The position numbers were made by a program, and so were the translations under genes. From Bog-473 sp963745175 (GTDB taxonomy: Bacteria; Actinomycetota; Acidimicrobiia; Acidimicrobiales; RAAP-2): a stretch of DNA of 64,000 nt. Position 1 is the stretch's first letter; every line of letters begins with the position of its first letter. Positions 26,157 to 34,891 of this stretch are shown piece by piece. The stretch covers positions 248,001 to 312,000 of the forward strand of contig CAVUWK010000004.1 in the NCBI GenBank assembly GCA_963745175.1. The letters run 5' to 3'. Below the pieces are notes generated by a model. The model was not told the DNA's origin. It saw only the letters and a program-made list of their open reading frames with translations, and made no database searches.

Positions 26157-26639
26157 GTGAGCACGGATCCGAAAGACCGCTGGCTCGACCTCGGGTCGTT
26201 CATCCGTGAGCAACGGGGATCGGCCCGGCTCTCGCTGCGCCGGCTGTCGGAGCTGGCCGGGATCTCCAATCCCTACCTGAGCCAGATCGAGCGCGGCCTG
26301 CGCCGGCCCTCGGCCGAGATCCTCCAGCAGATCGCCAAGGCGCTGCGCATCTCCGCCGAGACGCTCTACGTGCAGGCGGGGATCCTCGAACCCCCGTCTG
26401 GCTCACCGGACCTGACCCGCGCCATCATGGCCGACCAGTCGATCAGCGAGGAGCAGAAGCAGGCGCTCGTGCGCATCTACCTCTCCTTCCGGCGCGACCA
26501 CGAGCAGGAACGGGGCGAGCAGGAACGGGGCGAGCAGGAGCGGGGCGAGCAGGACCCGGGCCCGGCGGCGCCCGCCTCGGCTGACCCCGCCCCGGCGGAG
26601 GAGCCAGCCGACCCCACCACCCGTGTCAGCACCGCTTGA
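26157..26639 (+). CDS. XRE-family transcription regulator
   Basis: 160-residue protein with an N-terminal helix-turn-helix (REQRGSARLSLRRLSELAGISNPYLSQIERGLRRPSAEILQQIAKAL, about 16-62) and a helical C-terminal part. GTG 26157 lacks a ribosome site; TACGCT sits about 7 bases upstream, so the mRNA may be leaderless. Residues about 118-132 are three copies of ERGEQ, after which the tail is Pro/Ala-rich and probably disordered. It lies divergent from sod (167 bases) and upstream of mshA in the same direction; a role in redox or thiol control is a guess from position. Confidence 0.8.
   Translation: MSTDPKDRWLDLGSFIREQRGSARLSLRRLSELAGISNPYLSQIERGLRRPSAEILQQIAKALRISAETLYVQAGILEPPSGSPDLTRAIMADQSISEEQKQALVRIYLSFRRDHEQERGEQERGEQERGEQDPGPAAPASADPAPAEEPADPTTRVSTA
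26508..26552 (+). repeat. In-frame 15-bp repeat, three copies
   Basis: Three tandem 15-base units (GAACGGGGCGAGCAG twice, then GAGCGGGGCGAGCAG) coding for ERGEQ x 3 inside the XRE regulator. The near-identity at DNA level points to recent slippage, and copy number may vary between strains without breaking the frame. Confidence 0.9.
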
Positions 26640-26703
26640 ACGCCCCGCGCCTCCAAGGCCAGGCCGGAGCGAGTTTCCCGACCGCCGGTAGGCTCTGACC
26701 GCC

Positions 26704-27975
26704 ATGCGCCGGCTCGCAGTCCTCTCTCTCCACACGTCCCCCCTCGCCCAGCCCGGCACGGGGGACGGCGGCGGCATGAACGTCTACGTGCGGGAGCTGA
26801 CCTCGGCCCTGGCCCGTTCCGACGTCGCCTGTGACGTCTTCACCCGGGCCTGGTCCCCGGATCTGCCGCCCGTGGTCGACGTGGAACCCGGCCTGCGGGT
26901 CCACCACGTCCCCGCCGGCCCGCTGCATGCGGTACCCAAGGAGTCCCTCCCCGCCGTGGTCGACGAGTTCACGGCCGGGGTGCTCGAGCGCATGGCCGCC
27001 GCGCCGGCGTCCGGCGGCGACGCGGGCGGCGGGCTGCCCTACACCTCGGTGCACGCCAACTACTGGCTGTCCGGGCTGTCGGGCCACGTGATCAAGCACG
27101 AGCTGAACCTGCCGCTCGTGTGCACCTTCCACACGCTCGATCGCGTCAAGGCGGAGTCGATGCCCGAGGAGGTGGAGGCCGACATGCCCCACCGCCGGGC
27201 CGAGGCCGAGGCCTCCATCATCGACTGCTCCGACGCCGTGCTCGCCTCCTGCACCGTGGAGGCCGACCAGATCGCGTCGCTCTACGGCGGCGAGCCCGGG
27301 CGCATCCGCATCGTGCCGCCGGGCGTCGACCACGCCTTCTTCGGCCCCGGCCACCGGCCCCAGGCGCGCCGGGCCCTCGGTCTGCCGCTCGACGGGCGGC
27401 TCCTGCTCTTCGTCGGGCGGATCCAGCCACTCAAGTGCGCCGACGTGGCGATCGAGACGCTGGCCGAGCTGCGCGAGGCCGGGGGCGAGCCCTACCGCCT
27501 GGTCGTGGTGGGCGGCCCAAGCGGACCCCACGGTGAGAAGTCGCTGCAGCGCCTCCACGATGTGGCCGATGCCCGCGGGGTGCGCGAGCTGGTCCACTTC
27601 ATCGCGCCCCAACCCCACGAGCTCCTCTCGTCGTACTACCGGGCCGCCGACGTGTGCGTCGTCCCGAGCCGCTCCGAGTCGTTCGGGCTGGTCGCCCTGG
27701 AGGCGGCCGCTTGCGGGACGCCGGTCGTCGCCTCGGCCGTCGGCGGGCTGACCACGCTCGTCGACCACGGCCACACCGGGTACCTGGTGGACGACCCCGA
27801 CCCGGGTGCCTACGCCGCCGCGGTGCGGAGGGTGTTCGACGAGCCGCTGGCGGCCGAGCGGCTCTCCACCGCCTCGGTGCTGCGGGCTCGCCGGTATACC
27901 TGGCGGGCCGCGGCCCGCACGTTGGTCGAGCTGCACGACGAGCTGGCCTCGAGCCGCCTCGTCGAGTGCGGCTGA
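26704..27975 (+). CDS. mshA: D-inositol-3-phosphate glycosyltransferase
   Basis: 423-residue GT4-family glycosyltransferase. The N-terminal signature HTSPLAQPGTGDGGGMNVYV (about 10-29) is that of MshA, which transfers GlcNAc to inositol-3-phosphate as the first step of mycothiol synthesis. Also seen are HTLDRVKAES, PPGVDHAFFGPG, the donor-site LFVGRIQPLK and the E-x7-E region SRSESFGLVALEAAACGTPV. Length is normal for the family (about 420-480). The downstream YbjN-type gene is the same neighbour found in mycobacteria. Other mycothiol genes are not in the window. Confidence 0.92.
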   Translation: MRRLAVLSLHTSPLAQPGTGDGGGMNVYVRELTSALARSDVACDVFTRAWSPDLPPVVDVEPGLRVHHVPAGPLHAVPKESLPAVVDEFTAGVLERMAAAPASGGDAGGGLPYTSVHANYWLSGLSGHVIKHELNLPLVCTFHTLDRVKAESMPEEVEADMPHRRAEAEASIIDCSDAVLASCTVEADQIASLYGGEPGRIRIVPPGVDHAFFGPGHRPQARRALGLPLDGRLLLFVGRIQPLKCADVAIETLAELREAGGEPYRLVVVGGPSGPHGEKSLQRLHDVADARGVRELVHFIAPQPHELLSSYYRAADVCVVPSRSESFGLVALEAAACGTPVVASAVGGLTTLVDHGHTGYLVDDPDPGAYAAAVRRVFDEPLAAERLSTASVLRARRYTWRAAARTLVELHDELASSRLVECG

Positions 27976-28005
27976 GCGCACCCGGCCGCCCGTCGCGCCC
28001 CTGCC

Positions 28006-28497
28006 GTGCCGATCGTCGATCTCCCCGCTGACGAGGAGATGGCGGCGGCCGTCGCCTGCATCGATGCCTGGGCGGCGCGTGAGCTGGCCGCCGGAGGGTT
28101 CCTGGTGGCCGCCGAGCGCCAGGACGTCACCGACCGCACGGCGTCGTTCCGCTGGTACCTCCGCTTCAAGGGGGAAGAGAAGGACTTCATTACGGTGTGG
28201 TTCACGCTCAAGCAGCGCACGCTGCACTTCGAGGCCCAGTTCATGCCGGCCCCGGAGGAGGACAAGGAGCAGGTCTTCGCCTACCTGCTGCGCCGCAACG
28301 CGCACCTCTTCGGCATGTGGTTCGCTCTCGGTCCCGAGGACGCCGTGTATCTGATGGGCCGCGTGCCCGCCCGCCTGGTCGACGACGACGAGCTCGACCG
28401 CATCGCCGGCTCGGCGGTGCTCTACACCGACGAGCATTTCCCGACCGCCATGACCATGGGCCACCCCTCCACCTACCGCCGCCGCCCGCGCCGTTAG
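28006..28497 (+). CDS. YbjN-domain protein
   Basis: 163-residue cytosolic protein of the YbjN/T3SS-chaperone-like fold. It has no signal peptide and ends in a basic tail (RRRPRR). The core consists of a helix followed by antiparallel strands (ASFRWYLRFKGEEKDFITVWFTLKQRTLHFEAQFMPAPEE), then YLLRRNAHLFGMWFALGPEDAVYLMGRVP, typical of actinobacterial members. GTG 28006 starts 30 bases after mshA, and this order matches mycobacteria, where the function is also unknown. A chaperone or regulatory role for the mycothiol pathway is only inferred from the conserved neighbourhood. Confidence 0.8.
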   Translation: MPIVDLPADEEMAAAVACIDAWAARELAAGGFLVAAERQDVTDRTASFRWYLRFKGEEKDFITVWFTLKQRTLHFEAQFMPAPEEDKEQVFAYLLRRNAHLFGMWFALGPEDAVYLMGRVPARLVDDDELDRIAGSAVLYTDEHFPTAMTMGHPSTYRRRPRR

Positions 28498-28541
28498 CTC
28501 GCCGCAGCGCGCACGGTCCCGCACTCGGTATCGTCGCGCGG

Positions 28542-29357
28542 GTGTCGAGCCTGCTCATCGTCGGCGGCGGGAAGATGGGGGGCGCCCTGCTGGGCGGTCT
28601 GCTCCGCTCGGGCTGGGCCGAGGTGGCCGACGTCGCGGTGGTGGAGCCGGTCGCCGAGCGCCGGGACGAGCTCGTGGCGGAGTACCCGGGGCTGCGGACC
28701 CATGCCGCCCCCGAGCCGGGCCTGCTGGGCGAGAGCGGCGAGCGGATCGCCGGTGCCGTACTGGCCGTGAAGCCCGACGCCGCCGAGGGGGCCTGCCGCG
28801 CCCTCGGGGTCACCGGGGTGACCCGGGTGCTCTCCATCGTCGCCGGCGTGCCGTGCCAGCGCCTCGAGTCCGCGCTGGGCGGCGAGCCCTCGGTGGTGCG
28901 GGCGATGCCCAACACACCCGCGCTCGTCGGCGCCGGGGTGACGGCGATCTCGGGTGGGTCCTTCGCCAGCTCGCCGGACCTGGCCTGGGCCGAGGACGTG
29001 CTCTCGGCCGTGGGCACCGTGGTGCGCCTGCCCGAGCGCCTGCTCGATGCCGTGACCGGGCTCTCGGGATCGGGACCGGCCTACTTCTTCCTCGTCGCCG
29101 AGGCCCTCATGGAGGCGGGCGTGCAGATGGGGCTCACCCGCGAGGTGAGCCGGACATTGGTGGTCGAGACCATGCGCGGCTCGGCCGCCCTGCTGCGGGA
29201 GACGGGCCAAGACCCCGAGGCCTTGCGCGCCATGGTGACCTCGCCCGCCGGGACCACGGCTGCCGGCGTCCGGACGCTGGAGGCCCGGGCCGTGCGCTCG
29301 GCCTTCATGGAGGCGGTCGCGGCCGCCACCGAGCGATCGCGCAACCTGCAGCGCTGA
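28542..29357 (+). CDS. proC: Pyrroline-5-carboxylate reductase
   Basis: 271-residue enzyme of the last step of proline synthesis, reducing pyrroline-5-carboxylate with NAD(P)H. An N-terminal Rossmann motif (LLIVGGGKMGGALL), AVKPDAA, RAMPNTPALVGAG, and the C-terminal family signature LSGSGPAYFFLVAEALMEAGVQMGL are all present. GTG 28542 is chosen since the protein begins with the first Rossmann strand. It lies 44 bases after the YbjN gene and 10 bases before the SAM hydrolase gene, so it may be part of one transcript from mshA onward. Confidence 0.93.
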   Translation: MSSLLIVGGGKMGGALLGGLLRSGWAEVADVAVVEPVAERRDELVAEYPGLRTHAAPEPGLLGESGERIAGAVLAVKPDAAEGACRALGVTGVTRVLSIVAGVPCQRLESALGGEPSVVRAMPNTPALVGAGVTAISGGSFASSPDLAWAEDVLSAVGTVVRLPERLLDAVTGLSGSGPAYFFLVAEALMEAGVQMGLTREVSRTLVVETMRGSAALLRETGQDPEALRAMVTSPAGTTAAGVRTLEARAVRSAFMEAVAAATERSRNLQR

Positions 29358-29367
29358 GCGACCAGCC

Positions 29368-30261
29368 ATGACGAGTGAGCCGCCGCGCACCGTCTTCTTC
29401 CTCTCCGACTTCGGCACGGAGGACGAGTTCGCCGGCGTGGTGCACGCGGTGATCGCGGCACGGGCCCCCGGGACGACGGTCATCGACCTGACCCATCACA
29501 TCCCACCCTTCGACGTGCGGGCAGGGAGCCACACGCTGATGCGGGCGGTGCCGCATCTCGGTCCCGGCGTCGTGCTTGCCGTGGTCGACCCCGGGGTCGG
29601 CACAGGGCGCAGGGGCGTCGCTCTCGAGGTCGTGCTGCCCACGGGAGGTGCGCTGTCGTTCGTCGGGCCCGACAACGGGTTGCTCGTGGCCGCGGCCGAA
29701 GCCGCCGGGGAGGCACCGGTCGCCCGCCTGGTCGAGCTCGCGCGCGACCCGGTGCCACCCGACCGGGGTGCGACCTTCGACGGGCGCGACGTCTTCGCTC
29801 CCGCGGCGGCCGCGTTGTGCGCCGGCACGCCGCTCGAGAAGCTCGGCGAGCCGATCGACCCGGCGTCGCTGGTTCGTCTCGTCGGCGGCGTGGTCGAGGA
29901 GGGCCGGTTGCACGACGGCCGACGCTGCCTGCGCACCGAGGTCACCTGGGTCGACCACTTCGGAAACCTCCAACTGGCGGCGACCGTGGCCGACGCCCGC
30001 GTCGCCGGGATCCCGTTGACCGGGTGCCTCGAGCTGGCGGCCCGGATCGAGTCGGGCCGCCAGCAGCCCGACGGGTTGCCGCACTCGCTCGTCCCCGACG
30101 GGGTCCAGCTGCGCTGCGTCGACGCCTTCGGTGAGCTGCAGCAAGGGGAGTTCGGCCTGCTCATCGACGCCAATGGGCATCTCGCGGTCGTGGCCGGCGA
30201 GGCGTCGGCGGCCCACTGGCTCAACGTCGCCGCAGGGGAGTTGCTCGTCCTGGCCTGGTAA
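29368..30261 (+). CDS. SAM hydroxide adenosyltransferase (DUF62)
   Basis: 297-residue homologue of fluorinase/chlorinase-type enzymes that in most bacteria hydrolyses S-adenosylmethionine to adenosine and methionine. Family marks are FFLSDFGTEDEFAG at the N-terminus, IDLTHHIPPFD, VLAVVDPGVGTGRRG, FVGPDNGLL, GRDVFAPAAA and the late VTWVDHFGNLQLA. The conserved Asp (SDFG) and a His after it are present, as expected for water activation. A halogenase-specific loop is not evident. Lies between proC and rex, all in one direction. Confidence 0.85.
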   Translation: MTSEPPRTVFFLSDFGTEDEFAGVVHAVIAARAPGTTVIDLTHHIPPFDVRAGSHTLMRAVPHLGPGVVLAVVDPGVGTGRRGVALEVVLPTGGALSFVGPDNGLLVAAAEAAGEAPVARLVELARDPVPPDRGATFDGRDVFAPAAAALCAGTPLEKLGEPIDPASLVRLVGGVVEEGRLHDGRRCLRTEVTWVDHFGNLQLAATVADARVAGIPLTGCLELAARIESGRQQPDGLPHSLVPDGVQLRCVDAFGELQQGEFGLLIDANGHLAVVAGEASAAHWLNVAAGELLVLAW

Positions 30262-30318
30262 CACCGGCGCCCCAGCCGTTTGGTGTCCCTGGCAGCCCCC
30301 TCGGTACCATCCGTCGCA

Positions 30319-31020
30319 ATGAGCGACGAGCAACGCAGATCCGAGGAGGCCGACGCGTCCGCGGCGCCGCGGCGGATCCCCGAGGCCACCGTCCTGCGGC
30401 TGCCCATCTACCAGCGCATCCTGGCCGAGCTCGTGCGCGCCGGTTTGCCGACGGTCTCCTCGGAGCAGCTGGCCGAGCTGGCCCGGGTGAACGCGGCCAA
30501 GGTCCGCAAGGACCTGTCCTTCCTGGGGTCGTTCGGCACCCGGGGCTCGGGCTACGTCCCCGAGTTCCTGATCGCGCAGATCGACCGCGCGCTCGGTGTC
30601 GACGAGAACTGGTCGGTGGCCATCGTCGGCATCGGCAACCTGGGCCGCGCCCTCACCAATTCGGCCGGGTTCGCCTCGCGCGGCTGCCAGGTCACCTCGC
30701 TCTACGACGTCGACCCGGCCGTGGTCGGCGAGGACATCCGGGGCATGCGGGTGCGGCACATGGACGAGATCGCCACGCTGCCCGACGCGGAGCTCCCCGA
30801 CATCGGGGTGATCACCACGCCGGGCTGGGCGGCCCAGGGGGTGGCCGACCTCCTGGTGCGGGCCGGGGTCACCTCGCTGCTGAACTTCGCTCCCCGCGTC
30901 CTCACCGTCCCGTCGACCGTCTACCTCCGTTACGTGGATCTCTCCATTGAGCTGCAGGTCCTGGGCTTCTACCGGGCCCGCGAGGGGGAGCCGGGGCGCG
31001 ACGCCGCCCGCGGCCCATGA
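30319..31020 (+). CDS. rex: Redox-sensing transcriptional repressor Rex
   Basis: 233-residue Rex repressor. N-terminal winged helix (IPEATVLRLPIYQRILAELV, SSEQLAELARVNAAKVRKDLSFLGSFGTRGSGY) and a Rossmann domain with NADH-binding GIGNLG (about 101-106). It senses the NADH/NAD+ ratio and releases DNA when NADH is high. ATG 30319 is taken; the frame is also open from GTG 30280. In Streptomyces, rex heads a rex-hemACD operon and controls it and cyd genes; the same order is found here, with nuo genes some 9 kb further on. Confidence 0.92.
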   Translation: MSDEQRRSEEADASAAPRRIPEATVLRLPIYQRILAELVRAGLPTVSSEQLAELARVNAAKVRKDLSFLGSFGTRGSGYVPEFLIAQIDRALGVDENWSVAIVGIGNLGRALTNSAGFASRGCQVTSLYDVDPAVVGEDIRGMRVRHMDEIATLPDAELPDIGVITTPGWAAQGVADLLVRAGVTSLLNFAPRVLTVPSTVYLRYVDLSIELQVLGFYRAREGEPGRDAARGP

Positions 31021-31108
31021 TGCGCTCGGTGGGGCTCGCCCAGGGGCCGGAGCTGGCCTGACCGCCGGAAGGTCGCCCGGCGACTGGCAGGCTGTGGGTC
31101 GGGACCGG

Positions 31109-31118
31109 CACAATTGTG
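31109..31118. promoter_or_regulatory. Perfect palindrome ahead of hemA
   Basis: CACAATTGTG, a perfect 10-base palindrome within GGCACAATTGTGAGCC, 22 bases before the hemA GTG. It carries the TTGTGA half that occurs in Rex operators (TTGTGAN6TTCACAA-like), but the full 16-18 base Rex consensus is not matched. CACAAT could equally be a -10 element. An AGGAGGG ribosome site follows at 31128-31134. Confidence 0.4.
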
Positions 31119-31140
31119 AGCCGAACCAGGAGGGAACCGA

Positions 31141-32415
31141 GTGTCCGTCGTCGTCATAGGGCTCCAGCACACCCAGGCCCCGCTGCCCCTGCTCGAGGCG
31201 GCGGCCGTGTCCGATGCCGACCTGCACAAGACGCTCAGTGCCCTGAACCACCGCCGCAACGTCCAGGAAGCGGTGGTGCTCTCGACCTGCCTGCGCACCG
31301 AGGTCTACGCGGTGGTGGACCGCTTCCACGACGCCGTGGCGGAGATCTACGACGTCCTCTCGGAGCATTCGGGCCTCTCCGTCGAGGAGCTGTCGGCGCA
31401 CGCCACCGTGCGCTTCGACGACGACGTCACCTCCCACCTGTTCTCGGTCACCTCGGGCCTCGAGTCCGTGGTGACGGGGGAGACCGAGGTGGTGGGCCAG
31501 GTGCGGCGGGCCTTCGAGCGGGCCCAGGAGGAAGGCACCTGCGGTCCCGTGCTCTCCGCGCTGTTCCGGCACGCGCTGCAGACGGGCAAGCGGGTGCGCA
31601 CCGAGACCGCCATCAGCCAGGGCACCACGTCGTTCGCCTATGCCGCGGTGACGGTCGCCCGCGGCGAGGACCCCGCCGGCTTGCGCGGCGCGCGCGTCGT
31701 CGTCATCGGCGCCGGTGAGATGGGGCTGGGTGTGTGCCGCGCGCTGACGGACATCGCGCCCGCCGACGCGCCACAGCGCGTCGTGGTGGTCAACCGGTCG
31801 GCGGCCCGGGCGCGGGATCTGGTGCGCCAATCGGCGACGGGTCCGTTCGAGATGCGCGCGGCGCCCCTCGAGCGCGTGGCCGGTGAGCTGGCCGACGCCG
31901 ATGTCGTCCTGACCGCCGTGGCAGCCGAGTCCCACGTGTTGAGTGCGGCCGACTTCGCCGGGGTCACGGGCCCGCTCCTCGTCATCGACCTCGGGGTCCC
32001 GCGCAACGTCGAGCCGGCGGTGGCTGCCCTCGACGGCGTGACGCTGCTCGACATGGACACCTTGAGCGCCCTGGTGGCCCGCGCGTTGGGTGAGCGCAAG
32101 GAGGAGTCGGTGGCCGCGCGCGGCATCGTCGCGGACGAGGTCGACCGCTATCGCAGTGCCAGCCGCCAGCGCGGCGCCGCCCCGATCATCGCGTCGCTGC
32201 GCTCCCGCCTCGAGACGCTGCGCGTCGCAGAGCTCGAGCGTCGTCGGGCGCAGCTGGCCGACCTGAGCGAGGAGGAGTGGGACCACGTGGACGCGGCCAC
32301 CCGGGCCGCCCTGGCCAAGATGCTGCACGAGCCCACCATGCTCTTGAAGGAGACGGCGGGCACGCCCCGGGGCGAGCGGCTCGTCGAGGCGCTGCGCATC
32401 CTCTTCGACCTGTAG
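31141..32415 (+). CDS. hemA: Glutamyl-tRNA reductase
   Basis: 424-residue enzyme making glutamate-1-semialdehyde from glutamyl-tRNA(Glu), first step of the C5 haem pathway. Catalytic Cys is C50 in VVLSTCLRTEVYA; further marks are LFSVTSGLESVVTGETEVVGQVR and the NADPH-binding GAGEMG, with a C-terminal dimerisation helix region ending LRILFDL. GTG 31141 is preceded by AGGAGGG. First gene of the hemA-hemC-cobA/hemD-hemB-hemL run; the spacing to hemC is 24 bases. Confidence 0.95.
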   Translation: MSVVVIGLQHTQAPLPLLEAAAVSDADLHKTLSALNHRRNVQEAVVLSTCLRTEVYAVVDRFHDAVAEIYDVLSEHSGLSVEELSAHATVRFDDDVTSHLFSVTSGLESVVTGETEVVGQVRRAFERAQEEGTCGPVLSALFRHALQTGKRVRTETAISQGTTSFAYAAVTVARGEDPAGLRGARVVVIGAGEMGLGVCRALTDIAPADAPQRVVVVNRSAARARDLVRQSATGPFEMRAAPLERVAGELADADVVLTAVAAESHVLSAADFAGVTGPLLVIDLGVPRNVEPAVAALDGVTLLDMDTLSALVARALGERKEESVAARGIVADEVDRYRSASRQRGAAPIIASLRSRLETLRVAELERRRAQLADLSEEEWDHVDAATRAALAKMLHEPTMLLKETAGTPRGERLVEALRILFDL

Positions 32416-32439
32416 TCGCGGCCATGGGATAGTCGGGCC

Positions 32440-33366
32440 GTGACAACCGTCCGCCTGGCCACCCGCGGCTCGCCGTTGGCCCTGCGCCAGACCGAACTGG
32501 TCTCCGAGCTCCTGCGCCGGGCCCATCCGGGCCTCGTCGTCGAGCCGCTCGTCGTGCGCACGCGGGGCGATCGCGACGCGTCGGCGCCGCTGGACCAGAT
32601 CGGCGGGCAGGGCGTCTTCGTGACAGAAGTGGAGGCGGCGGTGGCCGACGGGCGGGCCGAGGCCGCCGTGCACTCCGCCAAGGACATGACCTCGGTCATG
32701 CCGGCGCACCTCGTCCTGGGTGCGGTGCCGCGGCGGGCCGATGCGCGTGACGGCCTCGTCGGCGGCACGCTCGCCGGCCTCCCCGCCGGCGCCCTGGTCG
32801 CCACCGGCTCGGCGCGGCGTCGAGCCCAGCTGGCGTCCCTGCGCCCGGACCTCGTCTTCACCGACGTGCGCGGCAACATGGCCCGGCGGGTGGCCCTGGC
32901 CGAGGAAGGGACCGTCTCGGCCGTGGTGGTGGCGGTCGCCGCCATGGACCGGCTGGGCTGGGTAGGCCGGCTGAGCGACGTGCTGGACCCCGTCGACGTG
33001 CTGCCCCAGGCCGGCCAGGGCGCCATCGCGGTGCAGTGCCGGGCGGACGATGACGCCACCCGCCGCCTGCTCGCCGCCATCGACCATGCGCCCAGCCACC
33101 GGGCCCTGCGGGCCGAGCGCGCCGTCCTGGCCGCGCTGGGCGGGAGCTGCACGGTGCCGGTCGGGGCCTACGCCGAACCGGACGACGCGGGTGTGGGATT
33201 GCGGGTCTCGGGGCTCCTGGCCAGCGCGGACGGGCACACCGTGATCCGCCTGACCCGCTCGGGCGAGGACCCCGAAGCGCTCGGCGCCGAGGTGGCGGGT
33301 GCCTTGTTGGACGGGGGTGGCGCCGCCATCGAGGGCTTCGGCGGCCTGCGGGACACGGCGCCGTGA
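32440..33366 (+). CDS. hemC: Porphobilinogen deaminase
   Basis: 308-residue hydroxymethylbilane synthase, joining four porphobilinogens. Seen are LATRGSPLALRQTELV, the substrate-site VHSAKDMTSVMP (commonly VHSLKDLP), GSARRRAQL, VRGNMARRV, QAGQGAIAVQCR and the dipyrromethane-cofactor Cys (C237) in LGGSCTVPVGAY. GTG 32440. The stop overlaps the start of cobA-hemD (GTGA at 33363), implying translational coupling. Length is normal. Confidence 0.95.
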   Translation: MTTVRLATRGSPLALRQTELVSELLRRAHPGLVVEPLVVRTRGDRDASAPLDQIGGQGVFVTEVEAAVADGRAEAAVHSAKDMTSVMPAHLVLGAVPRRADARDGLVGGTLAGLPAGALVATGSARRRAQLASLRPDLVFTDVRGNMARRVALAEEGTVSAVVVAVAAMDRLGWVGRLSDVLDPVDVLPQAGQGAIAVQCRADDDATRRLLAAIDHAPSHRALRAERAVLAALGGSCTVPVGAYAEPDDAGVGLRVSGLLASADGHTVIRLTRSGEDPEALGAEVAGALLDGGGAAIEGFGGLRDTAP

Positions 33367-34882
33367 CCGTCTACCTTGTCGGCGCGGGCCCCGGCGACCC
33401 CGGGCTCCTCACGCGGCGGGGCGCCGCGCTCCTGGCCCGGGCCGACGTCGTCCTGCACGACCGGCTGGTCAGTCCCGCCGTGCTGGACCTGGTCCCCCCG
33501 TCGGCCCGGCTGATCGACGTGGGCAAGGACCCGGGCACGAGGGCGGGCGGTGCGGGCCGACAAGAGGAGATCGCCCGTCTGCTCGTCGAGCACGGGCGCT
33601 CGTCCGCCGTGGTGGTCCGCCTGAAGGGCGGCGACCCGTTCCTCTTCGGCCGGGGCGGCGAGGAGGTGGAGGTGCTGGCGCGGGCCGGCATTGCCTGGGA
33701 GGTGGTCCCGGGTGTCACGTCCGCCTTCGGCGTCCCTGCCGCGGCAGGCATTCCCGTGACGCAGCGCGGCCTGGCTGCATCGGTGACCGTCGTGACGGGC
33801 CGGGTCGGAGAGCCGGACGGCACCAGCGACCCCGATTGGGAGGCCCTGGCCCGCGTGGGCGGGACGCTGGTGATCCTCATGGGCATGACGACCCGGGCGG
33901 CCATCGCCGACGCACTGGTGCGTGGCGGGCGGGCGCCGGAGACGCCGGTTGCGGTCATCGCCCGGGGGACGACGGCGTCCCAGCGTGTGGCACGCACGAC
34001 GCTGGCCGGGCTGGCGGGCGTCGACCTGGGCCCGCCCGCCGTCATCGTGGTGGGTCCGGTGGCCGCGCTCGGCGCGCACGCACCGCCCCCTGGCGCCGAT
34101 GGGCCTCTGGCCGGCCGCACGGTGGTGGTGACGCGCGCCGGTGAACGCGCCAGGGGGCTGGTGGACGCGCTCGAGCGGGCGGGCGCCACCGCGCTCGAGC
34201 TGCCGCTGACCCGGCAGGTCGACCCGGTGGACGGGGGCGCGCGCTGCGCACCGCCGCGGCCGACGTGCGCGACAACGGCTGGGTCGTGGTGACGTCCGTC
34301 AATGCGGCTGACCGCTTCATGGGCGCGCTGCGCGACGCGCGCGCCCTCGGTCCCGTGCGGGTGGCCGCGGTGGGACCCGCCACGGCCGACGCGCTGCGCC
34401 GGGCCGGCGTGGAGCCCGACCTGGTTCCGGCCGAGCACAGCGCACGCGGGCTCGTCGAGGCGTTCCCCGTCGCCGACGGCGCCGGCTCACGGCGCGTCCT
34501 CTTTCCCTGCGCCGACCTCGCGCCCGAGACCATCCCCGACGGGCTGGGGCAGAAGGGCTGGGACGTCCGTCGCGTCGAGGCGTACCGCACCGTGGCGTGC
34601 GCCGCGCCCGAGGCCGCGCTGGTGGACCGCGTGACGGCGGCCGATGCGCTGATCTTCACCGCCACGTCGTCGGTGCGCGCCTTCGTGGCGCTGCGCACCG
34701 CGGCAGGCGGGCCGGTCATTGCGCCGGCGCACGTGGTCTGCATCGGCCCGACGACGGCCGCCGCGGCCCGGGCCGCCGGGCTGGAGGGCGTGCACGAGGC
34801 GTGGGGCGCCTCCGCCCAGGGCATCGTCGACGAGCTCATCGGGGACCTGGGCGCCGCCGGGGGCGCCGGGGGGTCGACGTAG
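33363..34882 (+). CDS. cobA-hemD: Uroporphyrinogen-III methyltransferase / synthase fusion (frame break near 34240)
   Basis: Two-domain protein of about 506 residues after restoring one base. Residues 1-245 are a CobA-type SAM methyltransferase (VYLVGAGPGDPGLLTRRGA, VVRLKGGDPFLFGRGGEEVE, VTQRGLAASVTVVTG, LMGMTT). A HemD synthase follows: TVVVTRAGERARGLVDALERAGA, VVVTSVNAADRF, VAAVGPATADALR, RVLFPCADLAPETIPDGLGQKGW, TATSSVRAFVAL and CIGPTTAAAARAAG. The frame breaks in GGGGCGCGCGC, where LRTAAADVRDNG continues in the next frame. The fusion makes uroporphyrinogen III and diverts it towards precorrin-2 (sirohaem or cobalamin). Confidence 0.88.
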
Positions 34883-34891
34883 GCTGGAGGT

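Noticed and set aside
30262..30318. Rex operator upstream of rex
   Set aside because: No TGTGA-type half sites in this short interval.
29305..33237. Open frame of about 1300 codons antisense to proC, the SAM hydrolase, rex, hemA and hemC
   Set aside because: High-GC composition keeps this frame open; the protein is Arg/Gly/His-rich with no family motif, and the forward genes are all well conserved.
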